Of a stretch of DNA of 64,000 nucleotides, positions 8,550 to 16,190 are shown piece after piece. Position numbers and translations under genes: made by a program. How positions within the stretch are numbered: the first letter of the stretch is position 1; every line of letters begins with the position of its first letter. Below the pieces are notes generated by a model that saw only the letters and a list, made by a program, of their open reading frames with translations, searched no databases and was not told the DNA's origin. Source of the DNA: an uncultured Eubacteriales bacterium (lineage in GTDB: Bacteria > Bacillota > Clostridia > Oscillospirales > Ruminococcaceae); NCBI GenBank assembly GCA_900319075.1, contig ONMZ01000003.1:19475-83474 (forward strand), written 5' to 3'.

Positions 8550-8717
8550 ATTCAACGGGGGCAAACGGGGGCAAAATGGGACAAACTAAATTGATATATT
8601 CCATGCTTTCCTTTGATTTTCTCACCCGTTCTCCCTCGTTCTCAATATTTCAAAAACAAACGGCTTGGGGTAAATGCACACATATCCGCACGCCGCAGCG
8701 GAGCGCTTTTGCACCTA

Positions 8718-8746
8718 TTGAAATTACTTTTAAAATGTGGTATCAT
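8718..8746 (+). promoter_or_regulatory. Promoter of the aldose epimerase-dtd-ArsC-like operon
   Basis: TTGAAA (8718-8723), 17-base spacer, TATCAT (8741-8746), 32 bp before ATG 8779. Confidence 0.65.
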
Positions 8747-8778
8747 TTAGGTAAAGCTATTTTGAGAGGTCTTAAAAA

Positions 8779-9636
8779 ATGCTGTATACTATAAAAAATG
8801 AAAGGCTGGAGATCAGCGCAGATACCTTTGGCGCTGAGCTTCACTCGTTAAAGCTGGACGGCAAGGAATACCTGTGGCAGTGCGGTGACGCATGGAAGCG
8901 CTATGCTCCGATCCTTTTCCCTTTTATCTGTTCCCCCAAGGACAGAAAATACACGGCAAAGGGCAAGCAGTACACCATGAAGGCAAACCACGGATTTGCA
9001 AGGGACATGGAGTTTTCTTTCAACGGACAGGATGAAAGCTCGCTGAGTTTCCTTCTTACCGAAAATGAACAGTCGCTGGCGCAGTACCCTTACAAATTCA
9101 GCCTTGAGGTGCGATATACGATCAACGGCAACTGCCTGCGTGTGGAAAACTTTGTTACAAACACAGACGATGAGGATATGTATTTCTACCTTGGTGCACA
9201 CCCTGCGTTCAATTGTCCTCTTAACGAGGGTGACAGATTTGACGACTATTATGTTGAATTTGATGAAAGCGAGCATATTACCCAGAAGATCGGCGATGAA
9301 ACGGTAACGCTTGTGGAATACGGCAAAAGGCTGGATATGACAAGAGCTCTGTTCGACAACGATTCCATACCGCTGAACTACCCCAATTCAAAGGCGATCT
9401 CGCTCAGATCCAAAAACGGCGGAAGCTATGTGCGGCTGGAGTACCCGGTGAGCGACTGCATTACCGTGTGGTCTCCCACAGGTGACGACAGGGCGGAATT
9501 TGTTTGTCTTGAACCCTGGACCAGCGTTCCGACGTTTTATGACGACGACTTTGAGGCGCTTGAAAACAAGCCCAACGCCATAAAGCTGGAAAAGGGTGAA
9601 AAATACAGGTACTATTACAACATAGTGGTGTTCTGA
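8779..9636 (+). CDS. Aldose 1-epimerase family protein (galactose mutarotase-like)
   Basis: 285 aa beta-sandwich of the mutarotase superfamily, LacX/YihR-like subgroup. Recognisable blocks are GAELHSLKLDGKEYLW near the N-terminus, YLGAHPAFNCP (the conserved His) in the middle and FVCLEPWTSVP (the conserved Glu region) near the C-terminus. It would interconvert alpha and beta anomers of a sugar or sugar phosphate in the cytosol. GAGAGG precedes the ATG. It is followed after 22 bp by dtd, so a shared transcript is likely although the functions are unrelated. Substrate unknown. Confidence 0.85.
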   Translation: MLYTIKNERLEISADTFGAELHSLKLDGKEYLWQCGDAWKRYAPILFPFICSPKDRKYTAKGKQYTMKANHGFARDMEFSFNGQDESSLSFLLTENEQSLAQYPYKFSLEVRYTINGNCLRVENFVTNTDDEDMYFYLGAHPAFNCPLNEGDRFDDYYVEFDESEHITQKIGDETVTLVEYGKRLDMTRALFDNDSIPLNYPNSKAISLRSKNGGSYVRLEYPVSDCITVWSPTGDDRAEFVCLEPWTSVPTFYDDDFEALENKPNAIKLEKGEKYRYYYNIVVF

Positions 9637-9658
9637 CCACTGAAAAGGAGAGATCAGC

Positions 9659-10120
9659 ATGAAGGCAATAATCCAGAGAGTGACACGGGCGTCGGTTACC
9701 GTTGACGGAAAAGTCGTTGGAAAGATCGACAGCGGTTTTATGATACTTTTCGGTGCTGCAAAAGACGATACCGATGCAGACTGCGAAAAGCTGGCGGATA
9801 AGATATCAAAGCTGCGGATATTTCCCGATGAGAACGGCAAGACGAACCTCTCCATAAACGATGTGGGCGGAGATATTCTGGCAGTTTCCCAGTTTACCCT
9901 GCTTGCCGACTGCCACCACGGAAACCGCCCGTCATTCATCTACGCAGGCGATCCCGACGAGGCAAACCGTCTGTTTGAACTGTTCAAGACCAAGTGCGGG
10001 GAGAAAATAAACGGCAAGGTCGAAAGCGGCATCTTCGGCGCATCAATGCAGGTCGAGCTTGTAAACAGCGGACCTTTCACCATTTATCTTGAATGCAGGA
10101 ATGGAGAGATACTTGCATGA
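9659..10120 (+). CDS. dtd: D-aminoacyl-tRNA deacylase
   Basis: 153 aa, full length for Dtd. It removes D-amino acids (and Gly mischarged on tRNA-Ala) from tRNA, using the 2'-OH of the tRNA itself. Signature motifs are VSQFTLLAD (Ser-Gln at the active site) and NSGPFTIYLE with the cross-subunit Gly-Pro (here as SGPFT). GGAGAG precedes ATG 9659. The stop overlaps the next start (ATGA), coupling it to the ArsC-like gene. Confidence 0.94.
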   Translation: MKAIIQRVTRASVTVDGKVVGKIDSGFMILFGAAKDDTDADCEKLADKISKLRIFPDENGKTNLSINDVGGDILAVSQFTLLADCHHGNRPSFIYAGDPDEANRLFELFKTKCGEKINGKVESGIFGASMQVELVNSGPFTIYLECRNGEILA

Positions 10121-10458
10121 ACATTCAGATATTCGGGCGCTCGTCGTCCTTTGACACAAAAAAGGCTCAGCGCTGGTTCAAGGAGCGCAGGATAAACTTT
10201 CAATATATAGACCTCAACTCAAAGGGCATGAGCAAGGGTGAATTCACAAGCGTGCTTGCAGCCGTAAAGGACATAGACAAGCTGCTTGACGCAAAGGCAA
10301 AGGGTGAAGCTGCTACTCTTTTCCGCTATCTTGGCACTCAGGCCGAAAAGCAGGAAAAGCTCCTCGAAAATCCACAGATAATTACTGCCCCGATAGTCCG
10401 CAACGGCAGGCTCGCAACCGTCGGCTTCTGCCCTGATGTATGGAAAGACTGGGAGTAA
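10117..10458 (+). CDS. ArsC/Spx-family thioredoxin-fold protein lacking the active-site cysteine
   Basis: 113 aa, the usual ArsC/Spx size. The fold signature is clear: NIQIFGR, FDTKKAQRWFKERRI, and the C-terminal APIVRNGRLATVGF with the conserved Arg and Pro. However the position that is Cys in ArsC (CxxS) or in clostridial homologues (KCFDT, from memory) reads SSSFDT here, and the only Cys in the protein is near the C-terminus. So arsenate reduction is unlikely; a binding or regulatory role like Spx is possible. ATG 10117 overlaps the dtd stop (ATGA). Confidence 0.8.
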   Translation: MNIQIFGRSSSFDTKKAQRWFKERRINFQYIDLNSKGMSKGEFTSVLAAVKDIDKLLDAKAKGEAATLFRYLGTQAEKQEKLLENPQIITAPIVRNGRLATVGFCPDVWKDWE

Positions 10459-10542
10459 CAGCGTCGTTATTGTGCATTTGGCAATAATCTTGAAAAAACC
10501 GAGGTGCAAATTGTTTAAAATGCCGATTTTATGCAATTAGCA

Positions 10543-10571
10543 TTGTAAAGTGTGAAGAATGATGATATAAT
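10543..10571 (+). promoter_or_regulatory. Promoter of the zinc-ribbon membrane protein
   Basis: TTGTAA (10543-10548), 17-base spacer, TATAAT (10566-10571). Confidence 0.6.
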
Positions 10572-10640
10572 GCCTTTAGACGAATGTCTGTCAAATTATA
10601 AAAAACAATTTCGTCAATCAACATGAAAAGGGGTAGTAAT

Positions 10641-11198
10641 ATGTTTTGTCCAAAATGCGGAGCACAGGTTCCGGACGGAAGTCCGTTCTGTTCTTCCTGC
10701 GGCGCACCTATGGCACAGCAGACACAGCAGCCAATGAACCAGGCAAACAACTTCGGAGGTAACTCAAACGGATTTAATCCTCAGAACATGGTAAATGACT
10801 TCAAGTCAAATATCACAGACATTAAATCTTTTGGCATTCCTCAGTTCGTTGCTCTGGGCGGAGCAGTAGTTCTTCTCATCTCAATGTTCCTGCCTTATCT
10901 GAAAGTAACAGTGTTCGGTCTTTCCAAGTCCGCTAACTTCTTTGACGGCGGCGCATTACACTGGATCCTTGGCATTCTCATTGCTCTTTGTTCTGCATTC
11001 CTTGCAGTTACCAAAAAGGGTCTGAATATGCTTATTGCCGGCGGCGTTGCGGTACTGTTCTTTATCTTTGAGTGGATATTCCAGTTCAAAGACACACTTG
11101 GAGTTGTTTCCAAGGGCGCAGGTTTCTACATCATGCTTCTTGCTTGCCTTGCTATTGCGGTGGGCGGCGTGCTGCAGTTCCTTCAGGATAAAAAATAA
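10641..11198 (+). CDS. Zinc-ribbon membrane protein
   Basis: 185 aa. An N-terminal zinc ribbon (MFCPKCGAQVPDGSPFCSSC, two CxxC knuckles) is followed by a short Gln/Asn-rich linker and four hydrophobic helices (about residues 70-185). Proteins with a zinc_ribbon_2 head and multi-TM tail are common in Clostridia, usually with unknown function. ATG 10641 has AAAAGGGG upstream. Codon use looks strongly biased (highly expressed style) compared with its neighbours. Monocistronic with its own terminator. Confidence 0.75.
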   Translation: MFCPKCGAQVPDGSPFCSSCGAPMAQQTQQPMNQANNFGGNSNGFNPQNMVNDFKSNITDIKSFGIPQFVALGGAVVLLISMFLPYLKVTVFGLSKSANFFDGGALHWILGILIALCSAFLAVTKKGLNMLIAGGVAVLFFIFEWIFQFKDTLGVVSKGAGFYIMLLACLAIAVGGVLQFLQDKK

Positions 11199-11210
11199 TA
11201 TATAAAAATC

Positions 11211-11244
11211 AAGCTGTACTCTGAAAAAGGGTACAGCTTTTTTG
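11211..11244 (+). terminator. Terminator after the zinc-ribbon gene
   Basis: Stem AAGCTGTAC/GTACAGCTT with an 11-base loop and a T run. Confidence 0.88.
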
Positions 11245-11265
11245 TTGTCTTTATAGCCTTAGCAC

Positions 11266-11293
11266 AAAAAAAGATGCCGTTTTCACGACATCT
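11266..11293 (-). terminator. Terminator of the tRNA operon
   Basis: Minus-strand stem AGATG(T)CG/CG(G)CATCT with loop, followed by U7. It lies about 80 nt beyond tRNA-Gly and faces the terminator of the convergent gene. Confidence 0.8.
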
Positions 11294-11375
11294 CTGCATG
11301 GAGCGGGTTGTAAGAATTAAACTCACTTCTCCTTTCAGGAAGAAAGGTATTCTAACGTTGAACTAAGCCCGCATA

Positions 11376-11448
11376 AGCGGCTTACGAGGCTCGAACTCGC
11401 TACCTCCACCTTGGCAAGGTGGCGCTCTACCAGATGAGCTAAAGCCGC
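11376..11448 (-). tRNA. tRNA-Gly (GCC anticodon)
   Basis: Full cloverleaf: acceptor GCGGCTT/AAGCCGC, T8-A9, D arm, anticodon stem CCACC/GGTGG with loop TTGCCAA (anticodon GCC), and a TTCGAGC T loop. CCA is not encoded. It is the last gene of a four-tRNA operon. Confidence 0.95.
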
Positions 11449-11465
11449 ATATGGATAAAATGAAA

Positions 11466-11538
11466 TGCCTCCGGACGGAATCGAACCATCGACACGGGGA
11501 TTTTCAGTCCCCTGCTCTACCTACTGAGCTACAGAGGC
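11466..11538 (-). tRNA. tRNA-Phe (GAA anticodon)
   Basis: Acceptor GCCTCTG/CGGAGGC, anticodon stem GGGGA/TCCCC with loop CTGAAAA (anticodon GAA), discriminator A; CCA not encoded. Confidence 0.95.
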
Positions 11539-11557
11539 AAATCTCATAAAAGAGAAA

Positions 11558-11634
11558 TGGCGACCGGAATGGGGCTCGAACCCACGACCTCTAGCGTGAC
11601 AGGCTAGCGTTCTAACCAGCTGAACTACCCGGCC
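11558..11634 (-). tRNA. tRNA-Asp (GTC anticodon)
   Basis: Acceptor GGCCGGG/TCCGGTC, anticodon stem CTAGC/GCTAG with loop CTGTCAC (anticodon GTC), discriminator G; the 3' CCA is encoded. Confidence 0.95.
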
Positions 11635-11741
11635 ATTGAAAAAAATATCTTCAACCTGCCGAGGTTATGGGCATTTGAAGAACGTTATATAAAGAGTCCT
11701 GCGAAAGCCGTTTTTTTAAACGACCTCCGCACTTCTCATTA

Positions 11742-11817
11742 TGGTGGGGACAACAGGGATCGAACCTGTGACCCTCTGCTTGTAAGGCAGATGCTCTCCC
11801 AGCTGAGCTATACCCCC
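11742..11817 (-). tRNA. tRNA-Val (TAC anticodon)
   Basis: Acceptor GGGGGTA/TGTCCCC, anticodon stem TCTGC/GCAGA with loop CTTACAA (anticodon TAC), discriminator A; CCA encoded. First gene of the operon, about 30 nt after the promoter. Confidence 0.95.
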
Positions 11818-11850
11818 ATTTTTGTTTGCTGCAAGTTTAGCAACATTGAT

Positions 11851-11879
11851 ATTATACTACATCACAGGACATTTGTCAA
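11851..11879 (-). promoter_or_regulatory. Strong promoter of the tRNA operon
   Basis: Minus strand TTGACA (11879-11874), 17-base spacer, TATAAT (11856-11851): a consensus promoter, as expected for stable RNA. Confidence 0.88.
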
Positions 11880-11919
11880 GCACTTTTTCAATTATTTTTT
11901 CAAAATATGTTTAAACATA

Positions 11920-11943
11920 AAAAAGCCCCGTATTATCGGGGCT
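11920..11943 (-). terminator. Terminator of the acidic-tail membrane protein
   Basis: Stem AGCCCCG/CGGGGCT with a 6-base loop and a U6 tract on the minus strand, just below the stop at 11953. Confidence 0.88.
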
Positions 11944-11952
11944 TTCATGCGA

Positions 11953-13092
11953 TCATTCCTTGGTCTTGTTTTTAAGTTTCTGCTGCTCGGCGTCCATAAG
12001 TTTCATCAGATCCTCAATAGAGCTGTTGTCATTTACCTTCGCTCTGTGTCTGCGCTGCGGCTGTGCAGTTGTCTTCACCGGCTGTGCTGCCTGTTTAACA
12101 GGTTTTGCCGGCTCTGCCTTTACCCCGCTGTCATCGCCGTCGATAAGCTTTGCGGCTTTTTCATAGTAGGAACTGTCGATCTGAGTTTTCGGGTTTTCAT
12201 TCACCGGCTCAGCATCAGGCTTTTCAGCAGCCTTTTCGTCAGCCTTGTTCTGCACGCTTTCAGCCTCAGCCGAGCTATGATGCTTAGCGGCGATCCGCTC
12301 TGTTTCCTTTTCTCCGCCAAACAGGAAATCATCAAGCTTCACATCATTTTTCCTGCTCTGCTTGTCTGCATGGGCGCTTGTATGTTTATCATCGTATTCT
12401 TCGTCGTATTCGTCATCATAGTACTCATCGTCATCGTACTCATCATCGTAATACTCATCGTCGTCATAGTACTCATCATCGTCATAATACTCGTCGTACT
12501 CGTCATCATACTTTGAAGAGGAGCGCTTTGCGATGAAAATAATAAGCTCGATGACCACAAGAAGGAATATCGGAACAGCCACGCACAGGATTATACCCAC
12601 TGTGGAGGTTGCAAACGCAATAAGCTTGCCGGCTGTTTCGTAGTAGGTGTTTGCGATACCGATTATATTAGAGGAATTGATGGTATAAAGTGTGCTTATC
12701 TTCTTTTCCTTCTCGTCGTAATCAGACTCCTGATAAACCTTGTATACAAGGCCCTCCTGACCTTCCTTGGACTCGATGGAATACAGACGGAACACGCTTG
12801 TTCCCACCGTAGGAACGTCCTTACAAAGCAGGGCTTTGCTTATGCTGTCCTTGCTGGGTGTACCGTCAGATGCCACAACAAGCGCACCCTTGGGGACACT
12901 TGTACCCATTTTATCTGTTCTCATGATATAAAAGTTATATCCTGCAAGCCGTGGTGTAGCGTCCTTATTTCTGAATACCAAAGTCAGACTGACCACCAGT
13001 GCCATTTCAAGGAGTATGAACACAATGAAGAATATAAGCACATTCCTTGCCGCTTTTGACTTTTTGCCATTTTTCTTTGTTTTTGAACTCAT
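11953..13092 (-). CDS. SipW-like (S26 signal peptidase-related) membrane protein, probably inactive, with acidic tail
   Basis: 379 aa. TM1 is about 17-40; then GYNFYIMRTDKMGTSVPKGA (51-70), which aligns with the SGSM-P-I--G box of SipW-type signal peptidases, but the residue before Met, the catalytic Ser, is Lys61. A beta-rich segment leads to NIIGIANTYYETAG and a second TM (about 157-189), as in SipW C-termini. Residues about 195-236 are an Asp/Glu/Tyr run, followed by a Lys/Ala/Glu-rich cytosolic tail. ATG 13092 has AAAGG 9 bases upstream. I infer a catalytically dead peptidase fold acting as membrane scaffold; the family assignment is by eye. Confidence 0.65.
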   Translation of the reverse strand: MSSKTKKNGKKSKAARNVLIFFIVFILLEMALVVSLTLVFRNKDATPRLAGYNFYIMRTDKMGTSVPKGALVVASDGTPSKDSISKALLCKDVPTVGTSVFRLYSIESKEGQEGLVYKVYQESDYDEKEKKISTLYTINSSNIIGIANTYYETAGKLIAFATSTVGIILCVAVPIFLLVVIELIIFIAKRSSSKYDDEYDEYYDDDEYYDDDEYYDDEYDDDEYYDDEYDEEYDDKHTSAHADKQSRKNDVKLDDFLFGGEKETERIAAKHHSSAEAESVQNKADEKAAEKPDAEPVNENPKTQIDSSYYEKAAKLIDGDDSGVKAEPAKPVKQAAQPVKTTAQPQRRHRAKVNDNSSIEDLMKLMDAEQQKLKNKTKE

Positions 13093-13220
13093 ACGTTCCA
13101 TCCTTTCCGGGAGCAAAACTGCACCTTATCTGTAATATAAACATCTTTAATATAAGCGATTTATTTTCTTTGTTATATATTACCAAAAAGTTCTCTCGCA
13201 ATATTTTCTGCACAAATTAT

Positions 13221-13249
13221 ATTATATCACAATATTATTCAAAATTCAA
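13221..13249 (-). promoter_or_regulatory. Promoter of the SipW-like gene
   Basis: Minus strand TTGAAT (13249-13244), 17-base spacer, TATAAT (13226-13221). The leader is about 120 nt, longer than usual here. Confidence 0.65.
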
Positions 13250-13257
13250 CAGTTTTT

Positions 13258-14601
13258 TCAGATTTTTTCGTCCTGCTGTGCAACAACATCAAATTTTACT
13301 GTTATTGTATACGCCTCATCGTTATTGATGATAGAATAGCTTACCACTTTTTTCTTATTTCGGCTCTCAAGGAGATAGTTAAGCACGGTAAAGGTTCCCG
13401 TTGTGCCGTTTTCCGTCTCAAAAAGAGTTTCAAGAGCATGTGTATATGCGTCCTTATCGGTGCATCTTATCCTTGCAAGCCCTTCTTTGCTTTCTATGGC
13501 CTGCATTATGGCTTTTTCCATTGTTTCTCCTGCCTGTCTGCCGTCGTCGCATACAAGGCCGTTGATCTCAAAGTAATTTGCCTGGCTGCTTTCCGCCGAA
13601 GGGTAAGACATATATTTGTTGTTGTCGGGAGTATGGTTTCGCTCCATCTGCTTATCCGTAAGCCCGAAATAGTCATATCTTATGTACTTTTCACCCATTT
13701 CGCCCGTAGGGTCGTCCCAGGTAACATCAAAGTTATACCATTTGTCGGATATAGATATCTTATTCCAGATATGTCCCTGATAATCACCGGTCTCTGCCGC
13801 CTTACCCACCACAGGTATCGCCTTTATCCCTGCTTTATCACAAAGCGCCAGCATTGCCTTGGTATAGCCCTCGCACACGCATCTGCCCTGAACAAGGCAG
13901 CCGTACGCCGAATAGGGCTGGGGACATTTATCATCATAGTTACAGTGGGTGACCACATAGTCGTGAAGATATTTGACCTTGTCGTAATCGGACATTCCGG
14001 GGGTGATGCCGGAGATGATGCTGTCTATTTTTCTGTCAAGCTCCCTGCGCTGGCTTTCCGCCTCGTCCTTGGCGAGAGAATACTCAACGTTTACAGCTGT
14101 TACATAGCCTTTTTTGTTCAGAGAGATCGTATAGTTTGCACCGATATAATTCACATACGGGTTTGAAGAGGTGAAAAGAACTATAAAATCTCCCACATCA
14201 TCCTGTTTAAGGACATTATTTTCGATAGGGATACTTTTTTCAAAGTCATAAATCCCTTTATAAAGCTGATGATATACCTTCTGATCTCCCTCGTCCAGAA
14301 AATCAAGGAAGTATTGTGAGACATAGGCATTATTTATGCTGTCAAACTCTTCTTTCGTGACACGAGGGGGTGTTTTCTCCGTCTTGTTCTCCGACTTTTC
14401 CTCCACCTCATAATTGATGGTGGTACGTGTTGCCTGGTTATAAAACACCTCATTCGTATCCGCCGAGCTGAAGTACATTTTTACGTCTTTATATACCTCT
14501 TCGTAACGGTTCAGTCCCGCATACGCTCCGCCGGCAATAAAGATCGTGACCACCGCAGTCATGGCAAGTACAAGTATTCTGTTTTTCTTCTTTACAGCCA
14601 T
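13258..14601 (-). CDS. Transglutaminase-like domain protein, membrane-anchored
   Basis: 447 aa. An N-terminal TM anchor (residues about 7-28) precedes an extracellular region; the transglutaminase-core domain is central (about 205-310), with YLHDYVVTHCNYD, catalytic Cys in GRCVCEGYTKAM, His in GHIWNKI and Asp in YNFDVTWDDP. All three triad residues are present. Such secreted domains in Firmicutes act as cysteine proteases or cross-linkers at the cell wall. GGAGG precedes ATG 14601. It lies 29 bp after the CNNM gene and probably shares its promoter. Confidence 0.85.
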   Translation of the reverse strand: MAVKKKNRILVLAMTAVVTIFIAGGAYAGLNRYEEVYKDVKMYFSSADTNEVFYNQATRTTINYEVEEKSENKTEKTPPRVTKEEFDSINNAYVSQYFLDFLDEGDQKVYHQLYKGIYDFEKSIPIENNVLKQDDVGDFIVLFTSSNPYVNYIGANYTISLNKKGYVTAVNVEYSLAKDEAESQRRELDRKIDSIISGITPGMSDYDKVKYLHDYVVTHCNYDDKCPQPYSAYGCLVQGRCVCEGYTKAMLALCDKAGIKAIPVVGKAAETGDYQGHIWNKISISDKWYNFDVTWDDPTGEMGEKYIRYDYFGLTDKQMERNHTPDNNKYMSYPSAESSQANYFEINGLVCDDGRQAGETMEKAIMQAIESKEGLARIRCTDKDAYTHALETLFETENGTTGTFTVLNYLLESRNKKKVVSYSIINNDEAYTITVKFDVVAQQDEKI

Positions 14602-14630
14602 AACTGTTCCTCCGCTGTGGGCGCATCACA

Positions 14631-15983
14631 TCAGACATCGTCTTTGTCTTTTATGACCGCCCTTACCTTTTCTATTTTGTTGTCCTCAGCCGAAAGCACT
14701 GTAAACTCTATATTTTCCCAGTTCGCAACAGCACGTTCACCCTGTTCGGGTATATGGCCAAGAACATCGACCACGAATCCGCCTATGGTATCAAATTCTG
14801 TATCCTCAGGGACCTTTTTCCCCAGCGCCTGCATTGCATCGGCAAAGTCCGCTGTACCGGAAAAATCGAATATGACGTTTGAATGCTTTTGTATCTCCTC
14901 TTCCTCGTCGTCATACTCGTCCTGAATATTTCCCACGATAGTTTCCAGCAGATCCTCCATTGTAACGATGCCCGCTGTTCCGCCGTACTCGTCCACGACA
15001 ACAGCTATCTGTGTCTTTGACTTTGTGAACTCCTCAAAAAGCTCCCCGCATTTATTGCTTTCGGGAACAAAACGTATCTCACGCATATATTCCTTTGCAC
15101 TTGAAAACTCCCCGTCGTTTTCAAGAGCCAGACTAAGCAGATCCTTGACGTATATGACACCGCAGATATTATCCATATTCTGCTCATATACCGGAAGCCT
15201 TGATTTTCCCTCACGGATAGCCAGCTCTATCGCACGGCGGATATCCTCATCCTTTTCCACACCGATTATCTCCGTGCGGTGGGTCATAGCTTCCCTCACC
15301 TCTATATCGTCAAACTGGAAAATGTTGTTTATCATTTCCGCCTGACTTTCCTCGATGCCGCCTGTTTCGTTGACAGCATCAACCATCATAAGTATCTCCT
15401 CTTCGGTGACCGCTTCGGTATCCCCACCGCTTTTAACGCCAAACAGTCTTAAAACGCCCTTTGATAAGATCTCCACCACCCACACCAAAGGCATGAACAT
15501 ACTCATCCAGACGCTGTACACTCCGCTGACGGCAAGAATAAACTTTTCCCCGATCTTACCACACATACAGAGTTTTTTAGGTATGCTGACTGCAACCACC
15601 GTTACCGCCAGCACCGTACCGAGGACCGCCGCAGCAAAGCTAAGACAGCACACCCCGTAATAGCCTGCCCCGTGCAGGGTATCTATATACAGCCAGCGCA
15701 GAAAAGCATTCTTACAAATGGGATAGAAATAATATGTGCTCACAGCCGAAACAGCTGCAAGCATAAAAGAACGAGAGATAACATTGGCAACGACAAACCG
15801 ACCCGGACTTTCAAGGAGCTTTGTAAGCAGCCTTGCTTTTTTGTTATTGTCCGCAAGCAGTTTTCTCAGCCTTACCTCGGTTATCTCCACCGCAGCACTT
15901 TCACACGCTGTGAAAAAACCAAGGAGCAAGGTGAAAACGATACAAACAGTCATTACCAGCCAGGTCCGCCCTGCAAGATCCAT
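14631..15983 (-). CDS. CNNM/CorC-family (HlyC/TlyC) transporter-like protein
   Basis: 450 aa. The CNNM (DUF21) membrane domain (about 1-200, several TM helices) carries the early ACESAAVEI segment. Two CBS motifs follow (AMTHRTEIIGV and the FEEFTKSKTQIAVVVDEYGG region) and a C-terminal CorC_HlyC domain (GGFVVDVLGHIPEQGE). Family members export Mg2+/Co2+ or sense Mg-ATP; calling it hemolysin is historical. ATG 15983 follows GAGAAGG. It is first in the operon with the transglutaminase-like gene. Confidence 0.9.
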   Translation of the reverse strand: MDLAGRTWLVMTVCIVFTLLLGFFTACESAAVEITEVRLRKLLADNNKKARLLTKLLESPGRFVVANVISRSFMLAAVSAVSTYYFYPICKNAFLRWLYIDTLHGAGYYGVCCLSFAAAVLGTVLAVTVVAVSIPKKLCMCGKIGEKFILAVSGVYSVWMSMFMPLVWVVEILSKGVLRLFGVKSGGDTEAVTEEEILMMVDAVNETGGIEESQAEMINNIFQFDDIEVREAMTHRTEIIGVEKDEDIRRAIELAIREGKSRLPVYEQNMDNICGVIYVKDLLSLALENDGEFSSAKEYMREIRFVPESNKCGELFEEFTKSKTQIAVVVDEYGGTAGIVTMEDLLETIVGNIQDEYDDEEEEIQKHSNVIFDFSGTADFADAMQALGKKVPEDTEFDTIGGFVVDVLGHIPEQGERAVANWENIEFTVLSAEDNKIEKVRAVIKDKDDV

Positions 15984-16048
15984 TTAAACATCAACCTTCT
16001 CATTAGTCAAAAACGAGCCGGGGACATTCCCCGACATCTTACACTATA

Positions 16049-16077
16049 ATTTTACACAACAAGCGCCGGTTTGTCAA
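16049..16077 (-). promoter_or_regulatory. Promoter of the CNNM-transglutaminase operon
   Basis: Minus strand TTGACA (16077-16072), 17-base spacer, TAAAAT (16054-16049). Confidence 0.7.
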
Positions 16078-16120
16078 TAGAAATATACTATTGTTAAAAG
16101 AAAATTCTCCGGCTTTGCTA

Positions 16121-16149
16121 TTGCCAAAACAGAAAAAAAGTAGTATAAT
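16121..16149 (+). promoter_or_regulatory. Promoter of the malQ-glgP operon
   Basis: TTGCCA (16121-16126), 17-base spacer, TATAAT (16144-16149), 41 bp before ATG 16191. Confidence 0.7.
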
Positions 16150-16190
16150 TGTTTTAAACTGTGATCTTTTATCGAAAGGAGAACACCAAT

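Noticed and set aside
12398-12510. Repeated TCATC/TACTC pattern that looks like a tandem array
   Set aside because: It encodes the Asp/Glu/Tyr tract with mixed codons; repeat units are irregular and there are no spacers, so neither CRISPR nor a slippage array.
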